This document shows positions 1 to 9,671 of a DNA stretch of 64,000 nt, piece by piece. This stretch comes from Panagrolaimus kolymaensis. Lineage: Eukaryota > Nematoda > Chromadorea > Rhabditida > Panagrolaimidae. The position numbers and the translations under genes were made by a program. The notes under the pieces are model-generated. The model worked only from the letters and a program-made list of their open reading frames with translations, was not told the DNA's origin and did no database searches. The stretch covers positions 558,001 through 622,000 of the forward strand of contig JAJQJQ010000052.1 of the NCBI GenBank assembly GCA_028622995.1, read 5' to 3'. Every line of letters starts with the position of its first letter. Position 1 is the first letter of the stretch.

Positions 1-1438
1 CGAGATTTCAACGCTGAGAAGCTTCTTCTTTGGATCAGGTTTGTAATCCCTAAAAATATGAAAGTAAAATTGATAGAAAAAACAGAAACTTACTTTGCAA
101 ATGATTCAGCCATTTTCTTTCCAATCAAGCCACTTCTTGCCATGGATTTATAATGAGCTTCGTATGCCGTATTCTTGTTGAGGGATCTTTGAGATTCAAC
201 ACTATCCTTGAATCTACCACGCATTCTGCTACCAGAACTTCCAGATGTTGTTCTAAAAGGATGTACCCATCGATTTTGTTGTTGTTTGAGTTTCTTTGGA
301 GCTTCATCTTCGACGATAGGTTCTCGAGACTCTGAAATAACAGGAACAGGTAGAAAAGGCGGTGGAGGTTCTTCAGTAGCTTCAGTAGTTTCCTTTCTTG
401 GCTTAGATTCAGTTGGTTTGATTTTCTTTGGAACTTTCTTTGAATCTCCTTTTGTAACTTTAGGATGAGGAGCACCGAGATTCTTTGTTTCTTTTCCTTT
501 TGGAGGTTGTTTCACTTCTTTCTTTTCTGGTTGAACTTTTGCCACTTCTTTGACTTTTTCATGAACTTCTTCTTTGACAGACTTAATAACGATCACTTCT
601 TCCAAAACATGATTCAAAGCTTGTTGTTTCTTCTTGTTCGCCCTTTTTCTGTAGCATAAGACAGCGCTAAAATGTTTGATGTTATTAGAAGCATATACAT
701 AGAAAACATACACAACGTTGATAATGATGAGGATGACCACAACAGCAACAACGATGCAGACAATCAAAATAGTCGATCCATTTGTAGTTGAAACTTCAGT
801 GGACGATGAGAGAATGGAAGTTGATGACGAAGTTGTTGTTGATGAAAGAATCGATGGAACAAAGATCTTTGCATTGAGAATTTTGATTTCACATTCCTTT
901 GAAACTTGAGTAATATCGATTGTTATGACCTTATCTTTATCAAATGCAGGTTCACAGCTGGCAACATCTTTACCGCAATACAATGCTATACCTTTTCCCA
1001 TTCGAGTAGAAACACCACAATTTTGAAAACGCGTTCTTAGATAATCATTATGAACGAAGAAGAGTTCAGTCGGTGTTGTTGAAATCTTGAATCCACAATA
1101 GTTTGGTTGACACACTTCTGCAGCATATCCTTTCGAAGATGCTTCAGATTGGTAACAAAAAAGAACGCTAAAATCAGAAGTAATTTTAAATATAAAAATA
1201 CGAAAAAGACACACTCTCCATAACAATTTGGGTAATCAACATGAACATCCAAAAGACCATTTGCAAGAACCAATCGAGCAATTCCAGGAGACTTGAGTTT
1301 TACATCATTTCCAATTTCTTCAACAGCAGAAGAATCGACCATGAGTTCATTTGAATCATCCAATGAGAGAACAGATTGAGAATTCATGATGATGATGACG
1401 ACGAAGAGAAAAACCAAGAACGATGAATAAAAACGCAT
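1..1438 (-). CDS. family A receptor-like protein, copy 1 (3' part outside window)
   Basis: Exons on the minus strand are 1215-1438 (signal peptide), 94-1167 (ectodomain, membrane helix, linker) and the start of exon 3 (1-49). Exons 4 and 5 lie beyond the left edge. The start codon at 1438 gives a hydrophobic N-terminus followed by LSLDDSNELM. The donor after exon 1 is GTGTGT, weaker than the GTAAGT or GTATGT of most copies. The distal ectodomain is of the NCGVSTRM type. An Asn interrupts the otherwise aliphatic transmembrane helix, which is unique among the copies. Function is unknown. The exon structure is confident because all splice phases match the complete copies. Confidence 0.85.
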
Positions 1439-1740
1439 TTTTGCTTTCTTTCAAAGACGACTGTTTGCAAAAGTTTCAAAAAGTTGAAAATGAATGATTT
1501 CGAGCTTTTATATTTATTCATAGTAAATTTTGAAGCAACTTTAGAAAATGCAAAAAAAAAATTTGAATAAATAAAATGCTAATGTAAGCTTTTTGAGAGA
1601 ACGAAGAGATGAACGTTAGCAATTTTTTTCCCGCCATTTTTTTCAACGTGCATGCATGGAAATCAGATGCTCTCTTCTCTCTACGATTGTAAAACGCGAT
1701 CTTATTTTTTGGAGAAAAAAAAGTGCTTGCCATAAAATTT
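1439..1740 (-). promoter_or_regulatory. upstream region of copy 1: TATA box and E2F-like site
   Basis: On the minus strand a TATAAAAG box lies at 1505-1512, about 70 nt before the start codon. A GGCGGGAAA motif, matching the E2F consensus, lies at 1627-1635. Both recur at the same spacing before most other copies, so they are probably the core promoter and a shared control site. This is inference from conservation. Confidence 0.5.
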
Positions 1741-2013
1741 GCTAAAAGCTTGATAAGTTTATTTAATTTATCAGTTGGAAAATAATTGTCAAAAAAAAAT
1801 CGGTGTTATTGATTGTGTATTTTTTCAGCATCTTATTGAATAACGGATATTAAAATATTATTACTTTGTTGGTGTAGAAAAGGAATAAAAAACCTGTTTA
1901 TAAAGTGGTATCATAAACTAGTTTGCCATGTTTTTTTTTGTAAAATAAACAGAAAATGAATAGTAAAACCAAAAAAAAATTAAAATATTAGAAAAACCAG
2001 CATAGAGCCAGCA
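1741..2013. other. spacer shared with the F-box-like gene upstream region
   Basis: The stretch from about 1860 to 2013 matches the sequence just before the two plus-strand F-box-like genes (49094-49250 and 58173-58330). It breaks off at about 2014 into CUB-like gene sequence, so an F-box-like gene was probably deleted or replaced here. No coding sequence is visible. Confidence 0.5.
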
Positions 2014-2770
2014 GCATATTCTGTTCTCCAGTACATGGTAATAAAATATTAGAATTTGCACATTTGCATTCTAAAATTTTTTTTTTTAAATTGTAACATC
2101 TAATTTTTAAAAATCTGAGGCTTTTACTATTTTTTGTTTAGTAATTTCTCATAAACTTCCCCCTCAAAATTTGAGTCACTTTTACATTTGTAACCCACAA
2201 AGATATCCATCAAACATTATGTTACATACCTACAATCTCAATTTCAATTAGTTTAAAATTCATATTTTAATTTTTACCCAAAAATAAATTCTTGTGAATT
2301 ATTTGAAAAAATTGATAATTTTGTTGTAATATTGAGAACATTAACCTTAAATTCATATCCTTCAGGCGCAATAAATTCCCATAAACATTTTTTCTCATTT
2401 TTTGGTGGAAAAATAAAACTAAAATATGAAGTACGAATATACAAAATTTGGGATGTATTTGTAAAAGCAAAAGGTTCTCTCCTAGCGAGGGGACAATTAT
2501 TATCATCAGGTTTTGCCATTTCATATGTTACAAAACATTGAAATCCTTCCCATTAAGTTGTTTGATTTGTTAAAAATGAAAATTCCAAATAACTATTATT
2601 GGTTTGAAAAAATTATTATCATCATCTTTTCTTGGATATAATCTAAACGAATTAGTTGATAAAAGCTATATAAAAATATTGATATCTGTTTATTTACGTG
2701 TATATTCCATCAGCAACTTGCCATTTAGTATAATACCCATTGGTTAGAACAAAGAATAGTTCCATGTTTC
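2014..2770 (-). pseudogene. CUB-like gene fragment D (internally deleted)
   Basis: This matches parts of the CUB-like loci at 19249-22069 and 26547-29632. It holds a piece of the short Cys exon, the following intron, and the CUB exon with the KKCLWEFIAPEGYEF motif. The large exon in between (equivalent to about 21077-21550) is missing. Sequence beyond the fragment is spacer. It cannot encode a full domain series, so it is a remnant. Confidence 0.7.
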
Positions 2771-2948
2771 CCTAAAATTGAAAAATGAAATTTATTATTT
2801 TCCTATTTTTTTTTTGTTTGATAATTGATAACACGGATATGGGTGGCGGGATTAAGAAAATTCGTATAACTTACTTTATTTACATCACCTTTGACTGTTA
2901 GCTTACAAAGCTCTTTTATACAATGCCTTACATCCAACTGGAATCAAT

Positions 2949-2991
2949 TTCACCGTTTGTGACCGTTTGTGACCGTTTGAAACCGTTTGTT
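2949..2991. repeat. 10-bp minisatellite (accgtttgtg)
   Basis: Four tandem copies of a 10-bp unit, the third one varied, lie just beside the P-loop fragment. The same array occurs at 22249-22290 and 29812-29853. Confidence 0.8.
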
Positions 2992-3093
2992 TCAATTCTT
3001 GAAAGAGTTAATATAATCTGTTTCTTTTATATATGAAGAATTTCCAACACTTATTAAACCAATAAGTAATATAATTGTTTTTTGACGATTCAT
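2992..3093 (-). pseudogene. P-loop NTPase N-terminal fragment 1
   Basis: A 33-codon frame starts at 3093 with MNRQKT and ends in TGA. Its glycine-rich loop reads GLISVGNSS, a decayed form of the Walker A motif GxTGVGKS seen at 50431-50532. No downstream GTPase motifs follow. It is probably the relic first exon of a P-loop NTPase gene spread by the local duplications. Confidence 0.55.
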
Positions 3094-3529
3094 TTTATAA
3101 TATCCTTGAAAAACAAGGAAACTAATTTAAAGTCGATCTTAATTTCAAAAAATGGAAATGCCGATTAAATTCTTTTTACAAATATGAAAAATGAATAACT
3201 TTAAAGGGACATGTAAAAATTAGCAGCGGATGCAAAACGAATCGAAGAAGTATTTATATTTATTAATGCAGTGGCTAATTATTTTTTTTTAATCAATCAT
3301 TCAGTGCTGCAATCTCTTACGTAATGTAAGCTTCACTCTTTGAAAAGGATAAGTAATGGGAATTCAAAACAAAAAATCATGAAAAATGCATAATTATGTT
3401 TTTTGGACAAACAAGTCTGCAAAACAAAGGAAAACAGAGAATTGATTGTTATAAAAAATATTTATTATTAGAAACTCATTTAAATATTAATATTATTACA
3501 TACAAATACAAAAACGGAGAAATACAAAT
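3094..3529. other. 3' flank of copy 2, with poly(A) signal
   Basis: No gene is seen. The minus-strand AATAAA at 3461-3466 lies about 65 nt past the copy 2 stop codon and is conserved in the other copies. The block from about 3250 onward recurs beside copies 3, 5, 6, 11 and 13. Confidence 0.6.
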
Positions 3530-5669
3530 TCAAACTCCACATTTTTGCTTCTTTTTCTTTTTGGAAGATTTTTCAGCGATGACTACTTTGTTTTCAGTTG
3601 CGGCTGCTTCTTTTGATGGACCATTTGATTTTGAATTTGACCGTTTTTCTTCTGAATTGTTTGGTGTTGAATTTGTATTAACGTGTTTGACATCGTTGAA
3701 ACAATCAGAATTCATTACATTTGCAGCATCAATTGCGTTGGCTGGATACCCAAAAGCATTTCGTTCTTCGATGGATGAGTTACGCTTCCAAAATGGCAAT
3801 TCACGACTAAAAAATAAGAATATTTAGTTAAAATAAGAATAAGCACAAAAAATACCGAAATATTGCAAGAGCATGACGTCGAGTTTCATCTTGATGATTG
3901 AGCGAGAAACCAACAACGAGCAATAAAGCCATGGAATATTTCTGAAGATGTTCTTCGTCGACAGGAATGGAATGACCAAATTCAAGTGCAAAACATGTGA
4001 ACCGGACGTATTCAGGAGTGTCAGGTTGTTGAAGGTAAGTTCGAGTTGCTTTTGACAATTTCATTGCTCTACCATCTTCGTTAAATTTGAGACCATGTTC
4101 TTTGAGTTTTTCGATTGCTTTTTCTCTGAAAAAAGAAACGAAGAGATAAAGTTGTTATTGAATCCAAAAAATAAACATACACAAGTTGATTGATAGTGAT
4201 AAAGATGTCACCGACGTAGTTACAAAGGAGCGAGATTTCAACGCTGAGAAGCTTCTTCTTTGGATTAGGTTTATAATCCCTAAAAAATAATGATGACTTT
4301 AATCTTGTAAAAATAAAAATTTACTTTGCCAATGAATCAGCCATTTTCTTTCCAATCAAGCCACTTCTTGCCATGGATTTATAATGAGCTTCGTATGCCG
4401 TATTCTTGTTGAGGGATCTTTGAGATTCAACACTATCCTTGAATCTACCACGCATTCTGCTACCAGAACTTCCAGATGTTGTTCTAAAAGGATGTACCCA
4501 TCGATTTTGTTGTTGTTTGAGTTTCTTTGGAGCTTCATCTTCGACGATAGGTTTTCGAGACTCTGAAATAACAGGAGCAGGTAGAAAAGGCGGTGGAGGT
4601 TCTTCAGTAGCTTCAGTAGTTTCCTTTCTTGGCTTAGATTCAGTTGGTTTGATTTTCTTTGGAACTTTCTTTGAATCTTCTTTTGTAACTTTAGGATGAG
4701 AAGCACCGTGATTCTTTGTTTCTTTCCCTTTTGGAGGTTGTTTCACTTCTTTCTTTTCTGGTTGAACTTTTGCCACTTCTTTGACTTTTTCATGAACTTC
4801 TTCTTTGACAGACTTAATAACGACCACTTCTTCCAAAACATGATTCAAAGCTTGTTGTTTCTTCTTGTTCGCCCTTTTTCTGTAGCATACGACAGCGCTA
4901 AAATGTTTGATGTTATTAGAAGCATATACATAGAAAACATACACAACGATGATAATGATGAGGATGACCACAACAGCAACAACGATGCAGACAATCAAAA
5001 TAGTCGATCCATTTGTAGTTGAAACTTCAGTACACGATGAGAGAATGTAAGTTGATGACGAAGTTGTTGTTGATGAAAGAATCGATGGAACAAAGATCTT
5101 TGCATTGAGAATTTTGATTTCACATTCCTTTGAAACTTGAGTAATATCGATTGTTATGACCTTATCTTTATCAAATGCAGGTTTACAACTAGCAACTGGT
5201 ATACCACAATATAATGCATCACCATCTTTCATGTGAGTAGCGGTATCACAGTCGTGAAATGATGTTCTTAGATAATCATTATGGACGAAGAAGAGTTCAG
5301 TCGGTGTTGTTGAAATCTTGAATCCACAATAGTTTGGTTGACACACTTCTGCAGCATATCCTTTCGAAGATGCTTCAGATTGGTAACAAAAAAGAACGCT
5401 AAAATCAGAAGTAATTTTAAAGATAAAAATACGAAAAAAACTTACTCTCCGTAACAATTTTGGTAATCAACATGAACATCCAAAAGACCATTTGCAAGAA
5501 CCAATCGAGCTATTCCAGGAGACTTGAGTTTTACATCATTTCCAATTTCTTCAACAGCAGAAGAATCGACCATGAGTTCATTTGAATCATCCAATGAGAG
5601 AACAGATTGAGAATTCATGATGATGATGACGACGAAGAGAAAAAATAAGAACGATGAATAAAAACGCAT
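3530..5669 (-). CDS. family A single-pass receptor-like protein, copy 2
   Basis: Exons are 5446-5669, 4325-5398, 4181-4279, 3856-4125 and 3530-3806, with introns of 45-55 bp and matching phases, giving 647 residues. Residues 1-25 are a signal peptide. Residues 26-182 form an ectodomain with eight Cys. Residues 183-206 are a Ser/Thr stalk, and 207-234 a membrane helix of Ile and Val. A Lys/Glu/Pro-rich linker follows to about 370, with repeated VKE and PPPP runs. A basic segment around NRWVHPFRTTSG comes next. Exons 3-4 (433-556) form a conserved helical-looking module and exon 5 ends in a Lys-rich tail. The variable ectodomain is of the DCDTATHM type, and an extra Cys sits in the stalk. I recognise no known domain. 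A cell-surface receptor or adhesion role is inferred from topology only. Confidence 0.88.
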
Positions 5670-5816
5670 TTTTGCTTTCTTTCAAAGACGACTGTTTGCA
5701 AAAGTTTCAAAAAGTTGAAAATGAATGATTTCGAGCTTTTATATTTATTCATAGTAAATTTTGAAGCAACTTTAGAAAATGCAAAAAAAAAATTTGAATA
5801 TATAAAATGCTAATGT
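5670..5816 (-). promoter_or_regulatory. upstream region of copy 2 (TATA box kept, E2F-like site lost)
   Basis: The minus-strand TATA box lies at 5736-5743. Similarity to the other upstream regions stops at about 5816, so the E2F-like site present before most copies is missing here. Confidence 0.5.
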
Positions 5817-5952
5817 CTTCCTTTGTAAATTGGAATGTCGTTTCTGTCTGTATGTTTGTATGTTTGTATGTCGGTTCTGCTTTTGTTTTGTCCCGATAGC
5901 CTAGATCAGTTTTTTACGCTGATTCCGAATATGTTGGTCTTACGTTTCGGAC
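5817..5952. other. unrelated sequence at a rearrangement junction
   Basis: From 5817 to about 9398 the sequence no longer matches the family A repeat unit. The start is rich in tgtttgta repeats. The last eight bases (5945-5952, tttcggac) are the left target duplication of the following MITE. Confidence 0.5.
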
Positions 5953-6250
5953 CAGGGGTGAGCGGAAGTGGCTTTTCCTTAAACGGAAGGAACCGGAAAC
6001 GGAACCGAGGAAGTTCGGCGGAAGCGGAAACGGAAACGGAAATTGAAAATGCCCGGAATTCCGCGGAAACGGAAACGGAACGGAAATTTTGTATTAAAAT
6101 TTTTTTTTTTTAAGCTTACGCGGAAGCGGAAACGGAAGCGGAAATTTAAATTTTTTTTTTACGGAAGCGGAAACGGAAACGGAAGTAAAAAAACCACGGA
6201 ATTCCACGGAAACGGAAACGGAAACGGAAGCGGAATTCCGCTCACCCCTG
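5953..6250. mobile_element. hAT-type MITE with cggaaa array
   Basis: The 298-bp element begins CAGGGGTGAGCGGAA and ends with the exact reverse complement. It is flanked on both sides by the 8-bp duplication tttcggac (5945-5952 and 6251-6258). The 8-bp duplication and CAGGGGTG termini are those of hAT elements. The interior is mostly cggaaa and cggaaac repeats. There is no transposase, so it is non-autonomous. Confidence 0.88.
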
Positions 6251-6258
6251 TTTCGGAC

Positions 6259-7180
6259 TCTCGAATATGTCCATGTTTTGGCCAGTTTAAATTTGCATTT
6301 TTTGAAATTTTTCTCGACACGAAAGTTTCTCTTTGCTTTTTTTGAAAGCATTTTTGGAAGTGAAAAATTTGTTTTTTCTCTGATTGTCTGCATTGAAATT
6401 TTTAGGTGGATATTTAGTTGTTTTTGGGTGGATATTTGGTGGCTTTTGGGTGAATGTTTAGTTGTTTGTGTTGTAATGTATTAATCGATATTTAAATGTT
6501 TTTGGGTGGATCTTTAGCTAATTTTTGGGTGGATATTTGGTGGTTTTTGGGTCAAAACGGATTTGGTTCCGAAGAGTCCAAGTATAATTTGGCTTATGGA
6601 ATGAACCCCGAAGATGTCAAGATATATCCGACTATGAGATATATGAAAAGCGTGGCCCAGAGAAACCGTCGTTAATTGGAGACGATTTATATCGTAAATT
6701 TTGAAGGTCTGCCGAAGGCAGAGCTCCAAAATTAACCATGAAAATGGAATGTTGGCCGAAGGGCCCTGTTTTTTATTGTAATTGCATTGTTGTAAACATG
6801 TAAGCGTTCGGCACATTTTTTTTATAATATTTGGGTGGATATTTAGTTGTTTTTGGGTGAATGTTTAGTTGTTTTTGGTGAGATGTAAGATGGTTTTCGG
6901 GTTGATATTTAATGATTTTCGGGTGATTGTTTGATTATGTTTGGTTCGATATTTGGTTGTTTTTGGGTTGAAATGTGTTTTGGGGCCTGAAGGGCCCATG
7001 TGTAATTAGACCTATGGAATGGACCTCGAAGTGGTTAAGATGTAGCCGAATATGAGAGATATGGAAATGCATGGCCCAGGAAACCGTTGATTATTGGAGA
7101 AGATTTTTTTGTAAAATTTAGGAGGTCTGCCGTAGGCAGGGCTCCAAAATTTACCATGAAAAATGGAATGTAAGCCTGTA
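6259..7180. repeat. two diverged repeats of a ~400-bp unit with tttttgggtgga motifs
   Basis: The first unit (about 6405-6800) and the second (about 6826-7170) share minisatellite-like tttttgggtggatattt runs. Each then has a block with a small hairpin (tctgccgaaggcaga in the first) and ends near the sequence atggaatg. No gene is visible. The family is unknown to me. Confidence 0.6.
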
Positions 7181-7486
7181 CACTGAAAAAAAAAGTAGCG
7201 ATTTTTCATTGACTAAGTCAGATTCTATAAACTAAAATAGCCAACTCGTTATGGTAAGCAAAGATTTTAATGTAAAAAATCTTTTGGTTTAAATTTAAAA
7301 ATAATAATTTCTAAGGTGAATTACAAAATTTAAAAAAAAATTTTTCCATTTTTCTATTGATTTCTGAGACAAAACATGTTTGAAAATAGTATTTCAATTA
7401 AAAAATTTAAATATAACTAATTGTCAAACCAAAAATTTTTTTAACTGTTAAAAATCGAAGACGGTGCGCGGCTGTTTGTTTCAGTG
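7181..7486. mobile_element. MITE-like element with CACTGAAA ends
   Basis: The 306-bp stretch starts CACTGAAA and ends TTTCAGTG, with TA on each side (7179-7180 and 7487-7488). This fits a TA-targeting terminal-inverted-repeat element. The right end shares about 34 bp with the element at 41414-41802, while the left end matches only over the first 8-9 bases. No protein is encoded. Confidence 0.55.
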
Positions 7487-8335
7487 TAACATATAAAATA
7501 ATTTATTGAAATCAATAAAAAATTTAATCTCATTAGCCGTCTAAAAGCCAAATCAATTAAAATTTAATCTCTTCAGCCGTCTACAGTTTTTTTTCATGAA
7601 CAGCCTTTTATTTTTTTACATTGTAATCCTGTGCACTAATCTCTTGAGCCGTCTGCAACACTAATTATGTAACTTGATATTTTAATAATTATTATTCAAA
7701 ATTTTTTTTGTATTGACTTTTAAAAAATCAAAGCTTTTCCAGAGCAATCTTATCAGTTGTGTTTATTTTAATAACTTAATTTTCACTAATGAAATCCTAA
7801 AAATTGAAACATGAGTAAGCCTTTAAAACTTTTTTTGGCAAAAATTTAAAGAAAATAAGTTTTTCGGTCTAATTTTATTGGATTATTGAATTGGTCAGAA
7901 GCTAATTAACTTTCCCGATGATTTTGCTTATTGTACTTATTGCATTTTGACAAAAAAAGTTAAAAGGGTAACTTTCTTTTTTGCCAAAATCTAAATAAAC
8001 AATGGACCATTAAAAAATTTATACCAGCTTGTGGGCAATTCGCAAAAAGTTAAGTTTACAGCCATCGAACAGCTTACAATAGTTAATTCATGTAATTTAC
8101 GCAGCAAGCAAAATCTGGTTTTTGCCGATTTTTTATGTATATGAAAATTAAACAAATCATTTCAATGAACTTTGAAAAGAAAGTTTAGCTTCATTAACAT
8201 TTTTGCCAATTGTTTTGGTACATTTTTTAGTTTCCTATAAAGGATTACAAGATAATATAAAAAAGACTGATAGAAAAATAATAAAATTTTTTATGCGAAT
8301 TTGCAAAGTTCAGTTGTCCTGTGATTGCGGCCAAA
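7487..8335. repeat. dispersed non-coding repeat, also at 41803-42585
   Basis: This AT-rich block is similar in the same orientation to 41803-42585. It contains three short repeats of the form aatctcttnagccgtct (about 7528, 7560 and 7638). There is no open frame of note. It is probably the body of an unclassified transposable element. Confidence 0.55.
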
Positions 8336-9398
8336 GCTGTCGAAAACGAACGAACAAACAATGAAAATTACTAGAAAGGAAATATTCAAGTTACTTTTCG
8401 ATTAAAATCACCGAAAATAATAAAAAAGTTCACTTATGTTTTTAATTTTCACAAACTAAGCATGCAGCGCGTACTTTTAATTATATTTTGCATTTAGAAT
8501 ACCTAAAAGTATTTAATGCCAATCCAATCAATTAGTTTTAGAAAAAAAATTATCTGAATGATTAAAGAGTTTAATTAATTAAAAAACAAACAAAAAATCA
8601 TTTAAAATCGTTAGAAAAAATTTCGCTTTAATTTCATAATTAAGCAACTTAATATTTTCAAAAAAAGTAAAATTTATGTTAATTTTTCCAAAAGATTTGA
8701 ATATTTATTATGCTTAAATCATTTTTATTCATTAAAATTAATTTTGAAAAGTTACCCCAATCATTTTATAATTAAAAGCCTCCTAAATTAATTTTTTTGT
8801 AATTGTGAATATTTTATTAAAAATTTTTATAATTTATATTATGAAAATATTATTAAAAATCATAAAAAATTATTTAGATATTATTGTCTCAATTTAATTA
8901 AAACAAATAATTTAAAAAAATTTAGGGGATTCGAACCGATGACAAAAATATCATAAAATTGCGCCTTGTATGCCTACACCACACAAACAACAAGTAAAGA
9001 GAAATTTTAGCTAATGATATTTTTGCTCTAAATCGACATATTCAAATTTCCATAGCGGCATACATCTATTTTTATGTGGTTTTTTTCAAAGTTAGCTTAC
9101 TCATAGACGTAATTGAGGGTGGAGAAACCGATTTTTATAGCCAAAATATGTGGTTACTTTGCTGTATCGCTCAGCGGGACATTGCGGACGAAAAAAAAGT
9201 TACGGTTCGAGCAAAAGATACTATCTAACCCTCTATTTTTTTTAGAAATTCGTAAATGCGACGAAAAATTGACCCTAGAGAGCCCTCTAATATCAACATA
9301 ATTACGCGAAATAAAAAAAATCATAAATTTCGGTTAGTAGATCGGGCGAACTGATTGCTAAAACAGCCGCACCCCTCGCTTCGCTCGGGGTGCGGCGG
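8336..9398. other. AT-rich non-coding stretch with a strong GC hairpin
   Basis: No gene is supported. A perfect 10-bp stem (gccgcacccc, 9366-9375, with ggggtgcggc, 9387-9396) stands out against the AT-rich background at the right end of the non-homologous segment, where family A flanking sequence resumes. A tRNA B-box-like sequence near 8930 does not fold as a tRNA. Confidence 0.5.
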
Positions 9399-9671
9399 GA
9401 TTTATTAATGCAGTGGCTAATTATCTTTTTTTAATCAATCATTCAGTGCTGCAATCTCTTACGTAATGTAAGCTTCACTCTTTGAAAAGGATAAGTAATG
9501 GGAATTAAAAACAAAAAATCATAAAAAATGCATAATTATGTTTTTTGGACAAACAAGTCTGCAAAACAAAGGAAAACAGAGAATTGATTGTTATAAAAAA
9601 TATTTATTATTAGAAACTCATTTAAATATTAATATTATTACATACAAATACAAAAACGGAGAAATACAAAT
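9399..9671. other. 3' flank of copy 3
   Basis: This is the conserved block that follows most family A genes, including the minus-strand AATAAA signal near 9603. No gene. Confidence 0.6.

Noticed and set aside
465..1000. Plus-strand frames with HNDDNDEDDHNSNN-like acidic repeats
   Set aside because: These are antisense readings of the Val/Ile codons of the membrane helix and disappear when the minus-strand gene is considered.
3396..3827. Plus-strand 143-codon open frame repeated at most family A loci
   Set aside because: It is the antisense of the conserved last exon of family A; its repetition reflects the paralogues, not a separate gene.
6043..6393. Frames of about 100 codons with KRKRNGN or SVSVSVEF repeats
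   Set aside because: They are translations of the cggaaac array in the hAT MITE and have no start context or splice signals.
8920..8990. tRNA-like sequence on the minus strand (ggttcgaatcccc B box and a gtgtggtgtaggc A-box-like start)
   Set aside because: The T-stem and acceptor stem do not pair and the 5' acceptor strand is missing, so it is not a tRNA gene; at best a tRNA-derived relic.
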